64,000 bases of DNA from Acanthosepion esculentum (GCA_964036315.1 OZ038500.1:62416602-62480601), one strand, 5' to 3'; shown: positions 34,921 to 46,866, counted from the stretch's first letter. Made by a program: numbers and translations. The notes: generated by a model from the letters alone, not told the origin.

Positions 34921-35036
34921 GCTTACGGCCATATCCCGTTGAAACATCTTCTCGTACGATCACCGAAGTTAAGCAACGTCTAGCCTGGTCTGTACCTAGA
35001 TGGGTGACCGTTTGGAAATACCAGGTGCTGTAAACT
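34921..35036 (+). ncRNA. 5S rRNA-like sequence (SINE head)
   Basis: GCTTACGGCCATATCCCGTTG matches the start of animal 5S rRNA, and GATCACCGAAGTTAAGCAAC plus GATGGGTGACCG and CCAGGTGCTGTAA match its internal control region and 3' end. Length is about 116 nt against about 120 nt for 5S. Substitutions and its position at the head of a SINE argue against it being a functional 5S gene. Confidence 0.85.
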
Positions 35037-35046
35037 CGGATGTGCG

Positions 35047-35110
35047 TGTGGTGCAATGGCTAACGGCTAAAAATATGAAATCGGAGAGTCGCGTTGGAAT
35101 TCCAGTCGGG
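35047..35110 (+). ncRNA. tRNA-like sequence (second SINE head)
   Basis: GTGGTGCAATGGCTAACGGC is A-box-like and GCGTTGGAATTCCAGTC is a degenerate B-box-like site about 35 bp further on. It has no acceptor-stem pairing that I can see, so it is not a tRNA gene. Confidence 0.65.
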
Positions 35111-35370
35111 TTCGTTATATTCACTTACACGCAAATACCATTGGGAAAGCCGTCTTAGGGTGTTATCGCGTTGGTTGGGGTGAATTGATTAAAAATCAAT
35201 TAAAATCGACCTGGTATTAGATTATACCCTCATAGGTATGGCTAAATATATATCGGGGTTGTCGAAAAATGTTTGACTTGAACAAGAAGAGATTCCCTCC
35301 AAAAGTTTGACTTTTATTAATTTAATTAAATTTTTGGAAATTGGTTAACATGAAAATATTTACCACCGTC

Positions 35371-35371
<1 letters not shown>

Positions 35372-35434
<63 letters not shown>
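35372..35434. repeat. (TA)n microsatellite adjoining a MITE
   Basis: Alternating AT up to the TA dinucleotide that flanks the MITE. Confidence 0.95.
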
Positions 35435-35436
<2 letters not shown>

Positions 35437-35689
35437 CAGCAAAAAGTCCAAAATTACCTCATGTGGCTATAGTCTATTTCAGACCAGCACAGCCATATGC
35501 CAGTCCTTCTAAGCCCTAGACTGACTGTCTCGGAATAGGGGTTTTGAATTTAGTTTAGATGACAGTAAAAATGTACGGGGTTACTTAAAGGGACGCCTCG
35601 TTTTGATAAGGAGTCTGGGTTGGTGACAAGGAAATTAGCCGGAGTAAAATAGATTATAGCCACATAAGGTAATTTTGGAGTTTTTGCTG
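35437..35689. mobile_element. 253-bp Tc1/mariner-type MITE
   Basis: CAGCAAAAAGTCCAAAATTA at the left and TAATTTTGGAGTTTTTGCTG at the right are inverted repeats, continuing inward through ATGTGGCTATAGTCTATTT and AATAGATTATAGCCACAT for about 50 bp. TA flanks both ends. The centre (CTAGACTGACTGTCTCGG) resembles no coding sequence. Confidence 0.85.
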
Positions 35690-35802
35690 TATAAAATATA
35701 TGTTCTGATATAATAAATACATTAAGCTCTCTCTGTGGATCAGTTTTAATATCTGATATTACTAGGATTCACTTGGATTATATACCAATGGATCTATTAC
35801 CT

Positions 35803-35809
<7 letters not shown>

Positions 35810-35847
<38 letters not shown>
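35810..35847. repeat. (TA)n microsatellite
   Basis: Alternating TA. Confidence 0.95.
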
Positions 35848-35849
<2 letters not shown>

Positions 35850-35853
<4 letters not shown>

Positions 35854-36084
35854 AGCATACCTACGGACGATAATGGGTATGTCCCCATTCACATAAATAC
35901 ATTAGTAAATACTGTATGTTGGTCTGCAGTTAGAGATTCATTATGGAATCAACTTGACTCGCTACTAGCAGATGACTACTTCTTCTACCCGCCACTGGCA
36001 AATCTTATATGTGTTGTTCGTGTCTTACGTATTATCGTTCCTTACCAAGCTTCGTGTGATTATTTTATTAGTAATCTTCGCTAG
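35850..36084 (+). other. Open frame between two TA arrays, unidentified
   Basis: About 78 codons stay open in GC-moderate sequence between TA arrays at 35810-35847 and 36118-36149 (begins CCSIPTDDNGYVPIHIN). No family recognised, no start codon of its own outside the microsatellite, so I do not call it a gene. It could be a decayed repeat ORF or an exon. Confidence 0.25.
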
Positions 36085-36114
36085 GTTACAGCATATATAT
36101 ACCATTGGCGGCGG

Positions 36115-36117
<3 letters not shown>

Positions 36118-36149
<32 letters not shown>
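36118..36149. repeat. (TA)n microsatellite
   Basis: Alternating TA. Confidence 0.95.
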
Positions 36150-37000
36150 GTTTTATCTTCTATCCGTCTGTTTTTTTATGATGGGGTCTACTACGGTAGG
36201 TAAAATTGTTATTATTTTAATTTTTTCTTTTTTTAAAATAATGTTTTGTTGTTATTTTAATGCCGGTTATTTGGTTGTTTTTTGCGATTGCGCTTTTGTA
36301 AATGGTAGAAACTCCAATTTATAATACTTATTAGTATTTATGCGGCGGTGTTGATTTTGCTGGGGGAGAGGCAGTGTGATTGTGGAATGATGCGTTAATG
36401 GTAATTGTGGTGCGTTAGTAATTATGGACTAATGCGGTAATGGTAATTGTAATGCGGTAGTAATGGTGGCAGGAGCGAATGATGATAATAACAACCGTAG
36501 CAGCAAATAGATATTGTAAAATGGTAGAAGTGATTGTAGTAATGGTGGTGGGATGGTAGTAACAATAATTAAATTATTATAATGGTAGTTTGAACTGGAA
36601 AATAATTGATGGTTTTATGGTGTCAGTGGTTTCTCTTTTCATGTTCATAGAGTCAATGGTGGTTTATGTAGTAGTGTTGGTTGGTATTTTTATCCGTTTG
36701 GTATAAATTGTGATAATAGGTATTTGTTTTAATGTCTGCATTTAGAAATTATTTCTGATCTTATGTTTAGTAATTTCGTTTGTTGGTATGAGAAATTATT
36801 GCTACCTTTTCGTGTAGGCCAAGTAGGCATTTCTTTGTGATGTTTTTGTAGGCAGATGCGTTTTTCAATATTTCCCAGCTTATTCTTGGTGTAATATTTC
36901 TGTCTTTTAGATGCCATATGTATGTTAGCTCTAACACTGATATTGAGCGCTTTCGAATAAGTACCGTGCATATATAATATATAAATAATATATATATAAA
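36150..37000. other. Cryptically simple GT/GGTAATG-rich DNA
   Basis: 36350-36720 is rich in degenerate TGGTAAT/GTGGTAGT repeats on the plus strand, with strong G-over-C skew. No coding signal. It resembles cryptic simple sequence and not a gene. Confidence 0.5.
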
Positions 37001-37001
37001 A

Positions 37002-37004
<3 letters not shown>

Positions 37005-37093
<89 letters not shown>
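37005..37093. repeat. (AC)n(AT)n compound microsatellite
   Basis: AC to 37054, then AT to 37093. ORFs across it are compositional artefacts. Confidence 0.95.
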
Positions 37094-37099
<6 letters not shown>

Positions 37100-37596
37100 T
37101 AGAAATTTGTGACTTAACTTATTGATGCTATATTTAGCATCCTGACCTCCAGACTTTCGTAGACGAACCTTTGTGTAATTGTTCGGTCCACTCATCAGGA
37201 GGTATCACCAGCTGATTTTTCAATTTTCGTTATTTTTATTTTAAGTTACGAATTAATTTCTGCACTTTGTATTGGTGTTAGTTGATTTTTTTTTCTACTT
37301 TGTGTGGGCGTGTATGCGCGTGCATGCGCGTGCATGTATGATTGTGTAGGCCTGTACATGCGTGTATGTGCACATGCGCAGAATTCCCCTTTTCATAATT
37401 TTCTTGTCTCCTTATTTATACTCTCTCCTTATTCATTTTCCTTCTTTTGTTTCTCTCTCGGCTCTGAATATCCGCAACATATCATGGTATAGGCACACGC
37501 CTCTTTATCTCAATTTAACTTTTAAAAATCATTGAACTGTGAAATCGGTAAAGTAAATATTCTTAAAGACTCCAGTTGCATTTTCAAATTCTTTTT

Positions 37597-37599
<3 letters not shown>

Positions 37600-37661
<62 letters not shown>
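37600..37661. repeat. (CA)n(TA)n compound microsatellite
   Basis: CA to 37630, then TA. It directly adjoins a tRNA-like SINE head. Confidence 0.95.
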
Positions 37662-37663
<2 letters not shown>

Positions 37664-37664
<1 letters not shown>

Positions 37665-37812
37665 TCAACAAACAGACTGTTTCGCTGTGTCACAGCTCCT
37701 CAGTGTGGCTAGACGTCCGATTGCTTCAAGCCGGGATCAAAACCCGACTGATTTGAAATCAGTCAGATCTCTTACCCCTAGGCCATTGTTGCACGGCATG
37801 GAAGGAAGGGGG
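37664..37812 (-). repeat. tRNA-like SINE head, minus strand
   Basis: Minus strand: ATGGCCTAGGGGTAAGAG (A box-like), a hairpin ACTGA-TTTCAAA-TCAGT with a 7-nt loop in anticodon position, then GGGTTTTGATCCCGGC (B box-like). The loop would give anticodon TCA, but no acceptor stem pairs, so this is a SINE head. Confidence 0.7.
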
Positions 37813-37904
37813 TTTTAACGTTTTTCTCTATACAAAACACGCCAGCAGCTCATAGAAATCAATTCAATTTTACTTGAAGAGTAATGCTTAATAAGTATAA
37901 CATA

Positions 37905-38680
37905 GCTAGCAGCATGGCCCGGCGTTGCCCGTGCTTGATTAAAAAATCGTACGACTCATACAGCAATCGCTATCACTTGACTTAAAATATTTTTGCCCTT
38001 CATTGCCTTTAAAGGAGTGCCCTTTGCCGTGCTGATGTTGCTACATGCCTGACTTCTAGCTTATCTCACACTGCGAATTTTTTCTAAGCTCTATACTAAA
38101 CATTAAATCTGTTACGAAAAAAGAACTAAACAAAATGAACACAAAACGATCAGCTTTAAAAAAGGACTCGTAACTGGAAAAACCGAATGAAAAAAGAATG
38201 TTAACAACAAATATCTTTTCACACCCAACCCAGTTCTGCGGAATTAGAATCAACGTTGAGTTTAAGCAAGCGAATGAGCCAATTGGAGTAAAGTGTCATG
38301 CAGATTTAAATTTTTCCCACTTGTGACGAATGCAGCTATCGATTTTTTTTGCATGCTAGCATGCTAGTTAACATTCGTGTCAGTCAGCTGCTGGCTCTCA
38401 CGCTGGCCAATAGAATCTTCCTGCCTATTCGTGGCAGCCAGCTATAGGCTCTCACTCTGGTCAGTAGAAAATGGCCGCAAACTACATGAAAACTACCGTA
38501 GAAGCATGAAAAAATCGATTATTTCTGCTATCGATGGGAGTTGGGAAATGCAAAATCGGTCTTGGCCTTCCCACTAACTTGCAGCATGTGCCTGTAAATT
38601 TTGGTGCAAATCCGTCGAAAATTTCGGCCGTGCATTCGTTACACACAAACACACATCCTGCCTTTTATAGATAGAGATGT
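37905..38680 (+). repeat. Interspersed repeat with CCCGGCGTTGCCCG start and CA-type tail
   Basis: Starts near AGCATGGCCCGGCGTTGCCC and ends near ATTCGTTACACACAAACACA followed by TTTTATAGATAGAG. Inside, an approximately 56-bp unit with ATTCGTG and GGCTCTCAC is tandemly duplicated (38370-38415, 38425-38470). GC-richer than its flanks. No protein seen. Confidence 0.6.
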
Positions 38681-38728
38681 ATATATATATTTTGAACGTT
38701 TTGAATTTTATTATTCATTCTTTTACAT

Positions 38729-38734
<6 letters not shown>

Positions 38735-38798
<64 letters not shown>
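38735..38798. repeat. (TA)n microsatellite
   Basis: Alternating TA. Confidence 0.95.
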
Positions 38799-38799
<1 letters not shown>

Positions 38800-38801
<2 letters not shown>

Positions 38802-39371
38802 AATCAGGGCCGGGCTTACACCTCCCGAGACGTTAAGCTATATGGAATTCTCTAAAATAAAATCCGGGTAAATTAATTATATATGATTATGATTTATTAA
38901 ATAATATAATATAATTTTGGGTGATTTAGTGTTAAAAATAAAAATAATGATAATATATATTTAAAACGAAATGAGACCTCCGAGGATGTGTTGACCTAAT
39001 TTATATCTTATTTAGCTTATAGGTAAGTCCAGCACTGACCGGAATAAACTAAGTAATTGGTAAAGTGTCAAAAAGCATAGCCTACCAAAGAAGAAAACAT
39101 GAAAAGAAGAAAGTAAAGAAAAGACAGACAGAGACAAAAACCTGCAGTGTTCAATACCACTGGAAATCTAAGATTGATCTGTGAAGTAACAAACATTAAA
39201 AGCGCTCTTTGTCGTTATTGATTGCCTTAGTAAGGATTTTAGATCGCAGTCGCTGATCGCTGTTTGGTGTTTGTTATCATATACTAGACCACACATAAAC
39301 CCGTTGGATTTCTTTTAAAAGCGATTCATGATACACAGTGATAAGGCAATAATATTATCAATTTTATTATT
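38800..39371. other. No gene recognised
   Basis: AT-rich; A/G-rich around 39090-39130. Confidence 0.5.
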
Positions 39372-39966
39372 AACTAGCTTAAAGCCCCCCCCCCCAAATC
39401 GGGTGGCATTTAAGCTAGCTCCTGCAGATGGCTCTTGATTGGGCTTTCATCACAATAGGCAGGGAGGAGTAGTTGCAATAGGCAACAATAAAATGCAGAA
39501 AAACTCAAAACTGATCGCTTCATTTAAGTATTGCATTAATATTTAAGCTTAACTTTTAAAAGTTCAGCGATAATTCTTCTGCCGCCACTTAATTTAAAGA
39601 CAGTTTGATGTACGTAGGTCCTTACTTTCCGTACAAACAAGTATTTTTATTTCATGGGTGACTTTCGCTGAATTTAGCAATTAATTTCGATTATCCACAA
39701 ATTTATTTACAAGTTATAAAAATTGCTATTGACAAAAAAATTCGTCACAATAAATCACGTAAAAAATCGCCAAAATAATCGGACTAATGAAAACTTGAGA
39801 ATTCAGGATTGCTGGTCCGGATCCGACCCCGAATGTTTTTAATTTTCTCAAGGAGTTGGCCTGATTCCAAAATGATATGATATGTTGGGCTACGGCCTCT
39901 AGGAGTGAAGTTGAAAAAGTGTGACACAGTGACACACTAATATTCGCATTAATTATATAGATTACA
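39372..39966 (+). repeat. Composite DNA repeat, plus copy
   Basis: Begins ACTAGCTTAAAGCC and ends near GAAGTTGAAAAAGTGTGACAC. Both ends match the minus-oriented repeat at 16335-17355, but the interiors differ in length (595 against about 1020 bp). A C-run lies at 39385-39396. Confidence 0.65.
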
Positions 39967-39969
39967 CAT

Positions 39970-40425
39970 TTTACCTTGTATTTGCGACACAAATTATTGT
40001 AATAATTACTGCCATTGTCATCATAGGAAGCGGTTTGAACTACACTATTGGCTCTTCTTTCGTTTTCGGACCGTAACATTTTTTACTGTCTGAAAACGAA
40101 TGAAAACTACCCAAAAACGCCTTAATGCAAATATATCCTGATTATGGAAGAAAATAAATTATTTTACGATATCAATAAATATGTTTTTCTTTTTTTTACA
40201 TAAAAAAAGAAATTTCTTCCATAAAATGTACTTGGAATACAAAATAAATAATTAATATTAAAGACGGTACAAGAAGGTTTATTGTTCCATTGGGATTCAT
40301 AGTTAATGCATTACGTGACAATCTTGAGTAATAGCTTAAAACAGGTGTAGTCTTTTTCAAAATAATAAGTATATTTTTATTATACATACTTGTCTTTTCC
40401 TCGCATTTATTTTAAAATACGTAAC
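39970..40425. other. No gene recognised
   Basis: AT-rich. The 117-codon minus frame at 39726-40079 crosses the end of the 39.4-kb repeat and has no known motif. Confidence 0.45.
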
Positions 40426-40429
40426 AGCA

Positions 40430-41075
40430 GCAAACTATCTAGAAAATGCTGCCAATTATGTTGGACTCTATGTCAGTGCCTCTAAAACTGAATTCACAGG
40501 TTTCAACCAGCAAGGTTCAATGCAAACAATCATAAAATCTGTCGAATATTTTACACACCTAGAAAGCGAGATAAATTCTACTGAAAAGGATGTGAAAATT
40601 CGCATAGCTAAAGCCTGGGCCGCCTTGAATAAAATGGATGTAATCTGGAAATCTGATCTACCAAACCTCAAGCTGAGATTTTTTTCGAACCACTGTAGAG
40701 GTGGTGTTAATGTATGGTGCCACTGCCTGGACATTAACTAAAACTCTACAGTTTAAACTTGATGGAACCTACATCCGGATGCTGAGAACTGTACCTGGAG
40801 ACAATATCCAACTAAATCACAGCTCTATGGATCCATCCCTGATATTTCTACAATCTTATGCGAACGCAGATCGCGCTTTGCAGGGCACTGCTGGCAAGCA
40901 AAACAAGAAATCTACTGTTCTAGACACCTAGCCATGGCTCAAGACGGGTTCGTCGTCTAGCAACCACCTACATTGACCAGTTATGTTATGACACAAAATG
41001 CCTCCGACCTTGATGCAGGACCGTGATGGTTGGTGAGATAGACTTATGAATGTCCGAGGTAGCTCAACCGAGTAA
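40430..41075 (+). pseudogene. RTE-like LINE, C-terminal reverse transcriptase fragment
   Basis: A third LINE type. Readable blocks: VGLYVSASKTEF, then HLESEINSTEKDVKIRIAKA (the YLG-x-I region of RTE-clade polymerases), AWAALNKMDVIWKSDLPNLK to 40680, then after a +1 shift VVLMYGATAWTLTKTLQFK and MLRTVPGDNI, then a further frame with RFAGHCWQAKQEI near 40875 and finally DRDGW and DRLMNVRGSSTE ending at a TAA at 41073-41075. At least two frameshifts and several stops. The order corresponds to the end of an RTE-like ORF2. The catalytic RT motifs upstream (FADD) are missing, so the copy is 5'-truncated. Confidence 0.85.
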
Positions 41076-41375
41076 AATGAGCATGAATTTTTGCAATTTA
41101 TATAAGACTGACAGGAATTTGATTCACATATTTCGTTTTTTTTTAATACAATTCCCAAAGCTTCAAAAACAAGTTTTCAGATGTCACATTCCAATGATTT
41201 CTGTCTCGAGATTCTTGTATTTTTATCATTATTATTAATATTAATATTATTTATAGATACAGCATAATGAGAGAAATGTGTGAGGAAGATGTGGTGCGCC
41301 ATTTTTCACATCGGGCAGGTGTAGCCGCAAAACAATATCTACTAGCAACAATATACAACTACTTCAACCACAGGA

Positions 41376-41690
41376 CACACCCTGCACGAATTTATTCTTT
41401 ATTTACTGCAATTAAGTTCTATGCTAACGTTTTCTTTTCTCGTATATCTTTTGCTTTTGGAACTCTCTTCCGGCTTATTCGCTTTTCAGACAACTTTGAC
41501 CTTCAAAAATTTAAATGCAATGTCAGTCGCTATTTTCTGTCTTCTTAATTTATGATCTTTTATTGTTCTAGCTCCTTAGTAATGTTTTTCATTCTCTTAT
41601 ATTATTTCATAGACAGTAAACCCCCGCGTCTTAGTGACTTTGTTTTTGTTGCCTTGCTTGGGGTGAAATGATTTTAAAAGTAGTACTATT
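41376..41690 (+). pseudogene. LINE-A copy 3
   Basis: FYANVFFSRISFAFGTLFRL followed by FDLQKFKCNVSRYFLSS and a TAA at 41546-41548 correspond to the FYSNSF...RTSRLWNSLP...LFKCNVNRHL tail of the 34.2-kb copy. The 3' UTR has TTGCCTTGCTTGGGGTGA, ending near 41690. Confidence 0.75.
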
Positions 41691-41759
41691 CTTTATTTAC
41701 TATAAGTCCTGTCTTACTACGTCCGCAGAATTGAATCATCATGGAGTACTAGAACCCCA

Positions 41760-42110
41760 ATTCTCGTAGACCTTTGCTAAAACAAGATAAACGTACCCCG
41801 CCTATTAAACTGTCGCAGAAAGTTCATGTAAACAGGACCTATAAAAAGACCATCAAAAAAGAATGGTTCAATTAATCACTTTGAGGCTAAGCAGCACCGC
41901 AGTGTAATTCCTGGTAAATTAACATGACGTTCTTTAATAATACACATATTCTCAGGTTCCGAGTAAGTGCAATAATGGTGAATAATTGAGCCTTGCCATT
42001 CTAAATAATCTTTGTTAGAAGGTTTGCATGTTCTACACATTTTAACAAGTATGATTTGCATAATATCATTCTTTCGTCGGGGTCACCTTCAAGTAAAATG
42101 GAATCGCAAA
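41760..42110 (-). pseudogene. DDE transposase remnant, copy A
   Basis: Minus-strand fragments in mixed frames: an IIHHYCTYSEPENMCIIKER stretch, VNLPGITLRCCLA (the family's LNLPGVTVWCGLS block), then SFFDGLFIGPVYMNFL near 41800. This is the middle of a transposase type often seen in arthropods and molluscs with a VxVWCGIS...FFDGTVTGxxYLxxL arrangement, of mariner/Tc1-like DDE fold as I recall it. It is adjacent to a second, longer copy in the same orientation. Confidence 0.7.
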
Positions 42111-42194
42111 CATCATGGAACATTTCATTCAGTATTTGTGTGCATTATCATTCCAGTTTTGTATCGTAAACTTTTAAATATCTCCTCCGCCATT

Positions 42195-43060
42195 AAAAAA
42201 AATCTAGTGTTATGAGGTCTGTTAAATACACTGGATATTCTACTGAACCTCCTTGTTTCCTCCACCTGTTTAGCAAAATCTCATCCCTTATATCCTGATG
42301 GCAGTGTAAGGTTGCCCCATCTTGCTGGAAATACAACTCCTCATCATCAAAATTCTCTTCAATGCGCGATATGACAAACTTGCAGCAAGTTCAAATAAAC
42401 GGGACCTGTAACAATTCCATAAAAAAGAATAGTTCTGTTGAGTGATCTGCCCTTTTTTTTACATAAATGGACTCACCCAGGGTATACATATACTACTGCC
42501 AGTGAATACCCGGCAGAACGTAGAGTCGGTCGGTAGATGAGTCACACACAGAGACGGTGCTCGAGTGACAGTAACGAAGCACGTAGACTCAGTAAGAAGT
42601 CATACAGCGATACGTCGATACCAAAGACTATATATATATATTTTTCTACTAACCCGCATTCCTGGAACTACTAACCTGTATTACCAGTTTGTATTATTAC
42701 GTTATTAATACATTTGCTTCCAATATTCATTCTTGGCGTTTGTTATTATTTGATACCGGATTTCATCCCGGAATCCACAACAAGTTCAATTAATTCCTTT
42801 GACGAAAAACTGCACCACATTGTAATTCCTGGCAAATTAACAAGATGTTTCTTCGTAATATAGGGTTTCTCCTGTCCCTAGTAGGTGAAATTATGGTTGT
42901 TAATTGACCCTCATCATTCCAAATAATCTTTGTTCGAAAGTTTGCATCTTCTACATATCTTGACACTCGCAAAACTCCACTTGTTAGTCCAGATCATCTT
43001 CATTTAGAGCGTAGACTGTTCTTGGAATTTCCAATGACAGTTATTTCTTAAATTTCAGTC
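42195..43060 (-). pseudogene. DDE transposase remnant, copy B, split by a solo LTR
   Basis: From right to left on the minus strand: RTVYALNEDDLD and QVEFCE near 43000, VEDANFRTKIIWNDEGQL near 42930-42880 (IIWNDE holds the first catalytic Asp of the WSDEAxF motif), then the NLPGI-type block near 42830. After the LTR: GPVYLNLL near 42405, ENFDDEELYFQQDGATLHCH near 42310-42370 (QQDGA contains the second catalytic Asp), and RDEILLNRWRKQGGSVEYP near 42240-42285. The final SPDLTPLDFFLWG block is missing or decayed. Frameshifts are present throughout. Outside the LTR the two halves join without loss when compared with copy A. Confidence 0.8.
42436..42782. mobile_element. Solo LTR (347 bp) with 5-bp target duplication
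   Basis: Starts TGTTGAGTGATC and ends ATCCACAACA, that is TG...CA with 5-bp inverted ends (TGTTG/CAACA). AGTTC occurs at 42431-42435 and 42783-42787. Comparison with transposase copy A, which lacks this segment, shows the exact insertion point. A TATA-like CTATATATATATA lies near 42630. No internal retrotransposon sequence, so an LTR-LTR recombination product is inferred. Confidence 0.85.
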
Positions 43061-43069
43061 TGGTTAAAG

Positions 43070-44200
43070 GTTACAATATCAAGGACCAAATTCACCACAT
43101 TAGCAATGACATGAAAGACGAGACTCTGAATTAATATTCTATGACAAGCAGTTACTGGATTTTTTTCATTTGTTCCTATAAAATCTCACGTTCATAATTT
43201 TGAAATGCAGAAACAAACCCGAAAGATTAAGTTACATTGTCTTCCAGGGAACTTTGTTTAACCAAAATATGTACTAGCAAACGGTTGATAAGCAAAGTGG
43301 GGCAATCTCACCGAGCGATAGCGGAGATAGTTTGTACCCTTTTCTTTTATACTGCTTTATACAGTGCCATCTAGCGGGCGTTAGAAGACCCATTGGCAAA
43401 CAATTTGACTCATCTGGAACTCAAAGATATGATAAACTGACCGTTGATTCTCCAAAACCAAATTGCCGTTAAAATTTGACCGTATACTAACACAACAAAT
43501 TGTGTTTCTAATCAATGAATAAAAAAAAGAAAACAATATTGTTTTGCTTTTTAGGCTTCCGTATCTTAAAATTATAGACTCTATATTTAGGAGGGGAGTA
43601 ACAAAAAGCCCCTAGTTATTGACTATATTTAATTTAGTGCGACACAGGATCTACAAATGTTGAGCTCCTCGTAGCAATTGAAATCACCACTTAGTAGGCA
43701 TGATATGCAAGGCTATTTTAGTAATTCTTACTCTACAGCAAGCGTCTCATGCATGTTAAAGTATGCCTGTAGAGATCTTAAAAAATGTTTTAGTTTAAAA
43801 TGTTGTCATTAATAATTCAACGGCTCTCAAGTGTAAATCTATTTGTGTATGGTTGTTTTTTTAAATCCTGAAAAGAAAGAACTTTGCGCGCGATACTTTT
43901 TAAATCCGTTCAAGCAAAGAAAACTAGTCATAAACATTTTTGTTGTTGGTATGAATTTAAAAAACGTCGGTTACAAACACTTTAGCGAAAGAATTTAGGA
44001 TATTTATTATTGGCACATTTAAAAAAAACAAAAACAAAACAAAAAAAACCTGCTGATGCTTCTATGCAAATAACTGCAAGAGTTGTTAAAAGTTGTAATG
44101 TTTACCATGTTGACGAATAAAAAGTGTACAACGCCGCTCTCATATTGCGAAAATACTGTTATTCGAGTTGAATCAGTTGAAAACAGAGACTTTTTAACAA
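43070..44200. other. No gene recognised
   Basis: AT-rich unique DNA upstream of the large CTTT array. Confidence 0.5.
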
Positions 44201-44260
44201 CTCACTCACTCACTCACTCACTCACTCACTCACTCACTCACTCTCCTCACTCACTCACTC
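44201..44260. repeat. (CACT)n microsatellite
   Basis: CACT tetranucleotide repeats with one interruption, directly followed by the CTTT array. Confidence 0.95.
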
Positions 44261-45314
<1,054 letters not shown>

Positions 45315-46850
45315 AAGCACCTCGGTTATTGCAAAAAAGAACTTTTCTAAATAACTTTGAATTGCTACCCCACGCCTTTTTTAAAACTGGGGAGTTCCTG
45401 CCTAATAAGAATCCTTGAATTTTGATTGAATAATTTCAATGATTTTTTACAACTGATTTTGTTCACATAAATCGACAATTTTATATTGAACAATCTGACA
45501 TTTTGATAGAACGAAAATATAAAAAATGGCGTCTCTAATATAAATAGGATTTTTTGTGTATGTCAGAGTTAAATCCATGGTAAAAGCATACAGATTCTGA
45601 ATCAGCATCATTTATGGAATTTTTTTATACCATCCTTTTGTATCCATGCAAACATACTACTTTTATTCGACGCTCAAATGTACGTTTTTTTTTAAGTAAT
45701 AGCAATTTGGATTTAAATTAATCCTCAAAAACTGATGTAAAGGTGTAGTTTTTCATTTATAATCTAACCGTACTTATAAAATTATACAAACAAAATCTCG
45801 AAAGATTTTCTAAGCTGGAAAGCCCGCCAAAAATAACGGACGTTGGAAACTTGAAATCAAGAACACCTTCGTAAAATTGCGAAGATGAAAAGAAGGTGTG
45901 GCTTCAGATGTTGCGATAGACATGTAAGCGAACGAATTCGACTGACCCAACAGTCAAGAAGGAAAGAGGAACTCTGCCATGTTGAAAGGACGCTTTTTCG
46001 AATATATGATAACTTTTTTTTGACTCAGCTTTGATTTAGTTGTCTTCCCCTTCGATTTGCTTTAATAATTTTCCTCTCGATTTTTTTCCTTCAAGTAAGT
46101 CTTTTGTTCATCAAAAATGCTTCATGAGCCCGCCTCAAAGAACTTTTGGTGCACAAAGGAATATTTGTGCAACTCTCTCAAAAAAAAAAGACTTGTTGTT
46201 CCTTTGCACATCTGTATGTTGCTCAAAGCGAGACCCGTTTCTTATTATTACATAATAAATTTTCGATTTTTAATCAATATTTGCTCTTGACTTCCTGTTA
46301 ACTTTGTTACGCCGCCACTTTGTTATATGTCCAAGAAGGGCTTTATCACAAGATATAAATTCATACTTTTACCAAATGTTTGATTTTGCTTTTTCAGGTG
46401 TTTTGAAAAATAATTTAAATTTTTTCAATCACAAAAAATGTTATATTTTTTTCTGAAAAGAAATGCGTATCAATCACAGTCTGACACCACAAACTTCCTG
46501 GCACTTGATTTCGTTCTTTCGGCTCCCACTCCAGGTTTCCTTTCAGTTAATTTTCCTCCGACGAGATGATTGTTATTCGCCCACATTTGGAAGCGCGGTT
46601 ACTAGTCTACATTCGGCTTTTCTTTTGCTTAACCTACAGAATATGCTTGCTTTCATCCCTCATGGTCATAAGGATATTCACGAGAATGACTCTCTATATA
46701 CTAAAGTTTCTAATAATACACCTGTTTTGTAAAGGCTTTTACCGTTAACAGGTAATTACCGTATGTCATGTGTGCATGATACATCTGTAGAGGACCGGGT
46801 GTTAGCGTGTTGTTGAATTAGGAACACGTGCTGTTTATTCCTGCTAGAAG
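45315..46850. other. Mostly unique DNA upstream of a candidate first exon
   Basis: No recognised repeats or protein motifs. GC rises at 45800-46000. The 89- and 71-codon plus frames near 46040-46730 show no known domain. Confidence 0.4.
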
Positions 46851-46866
46851 GTCCAACTACAAGAAC

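Larger units (their letters stand above)
34921..35240 (+). mobile_element. 5S rRNA + tRNA dual-head SINE, copy 3 (best copy)
   Basis: A near full-length 5S rRNA-like sequence (34921-35036) is followed within about 10 bp by a tRNA-like sequence (35047-35110) and a body (about 35110-35240) with GTTATATTCACTTACACGC. The first part of the body is shared with the minus-strand copies, but the 3' end (GAATTGATTAAAAATCAATT) differs from theirs, so there are at least two 3' variants. The element would have both a 5S-type internal promoter and a tRNA-type A/B-box promoter. Confidence 0.85.

Noticed and set aside
34921..35036. Functional 5S rRNA gene
   Set aside because: It has substitutions, is followed by a tRNA-like SINE head, and four similar degenerate copies exist in the window.
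36729..37195. 107- and 142-codon minus ORFs
   Set aside because: They run through the AC/AT compound microsatellite. The remaining sequence has no motif.
37736..37806. tRNA gene with anticodon TCA (Sec or suppressor)
   Set aside because: The anticodon arm folds but no acceptor stem does, and the surroundings fit a SINE.
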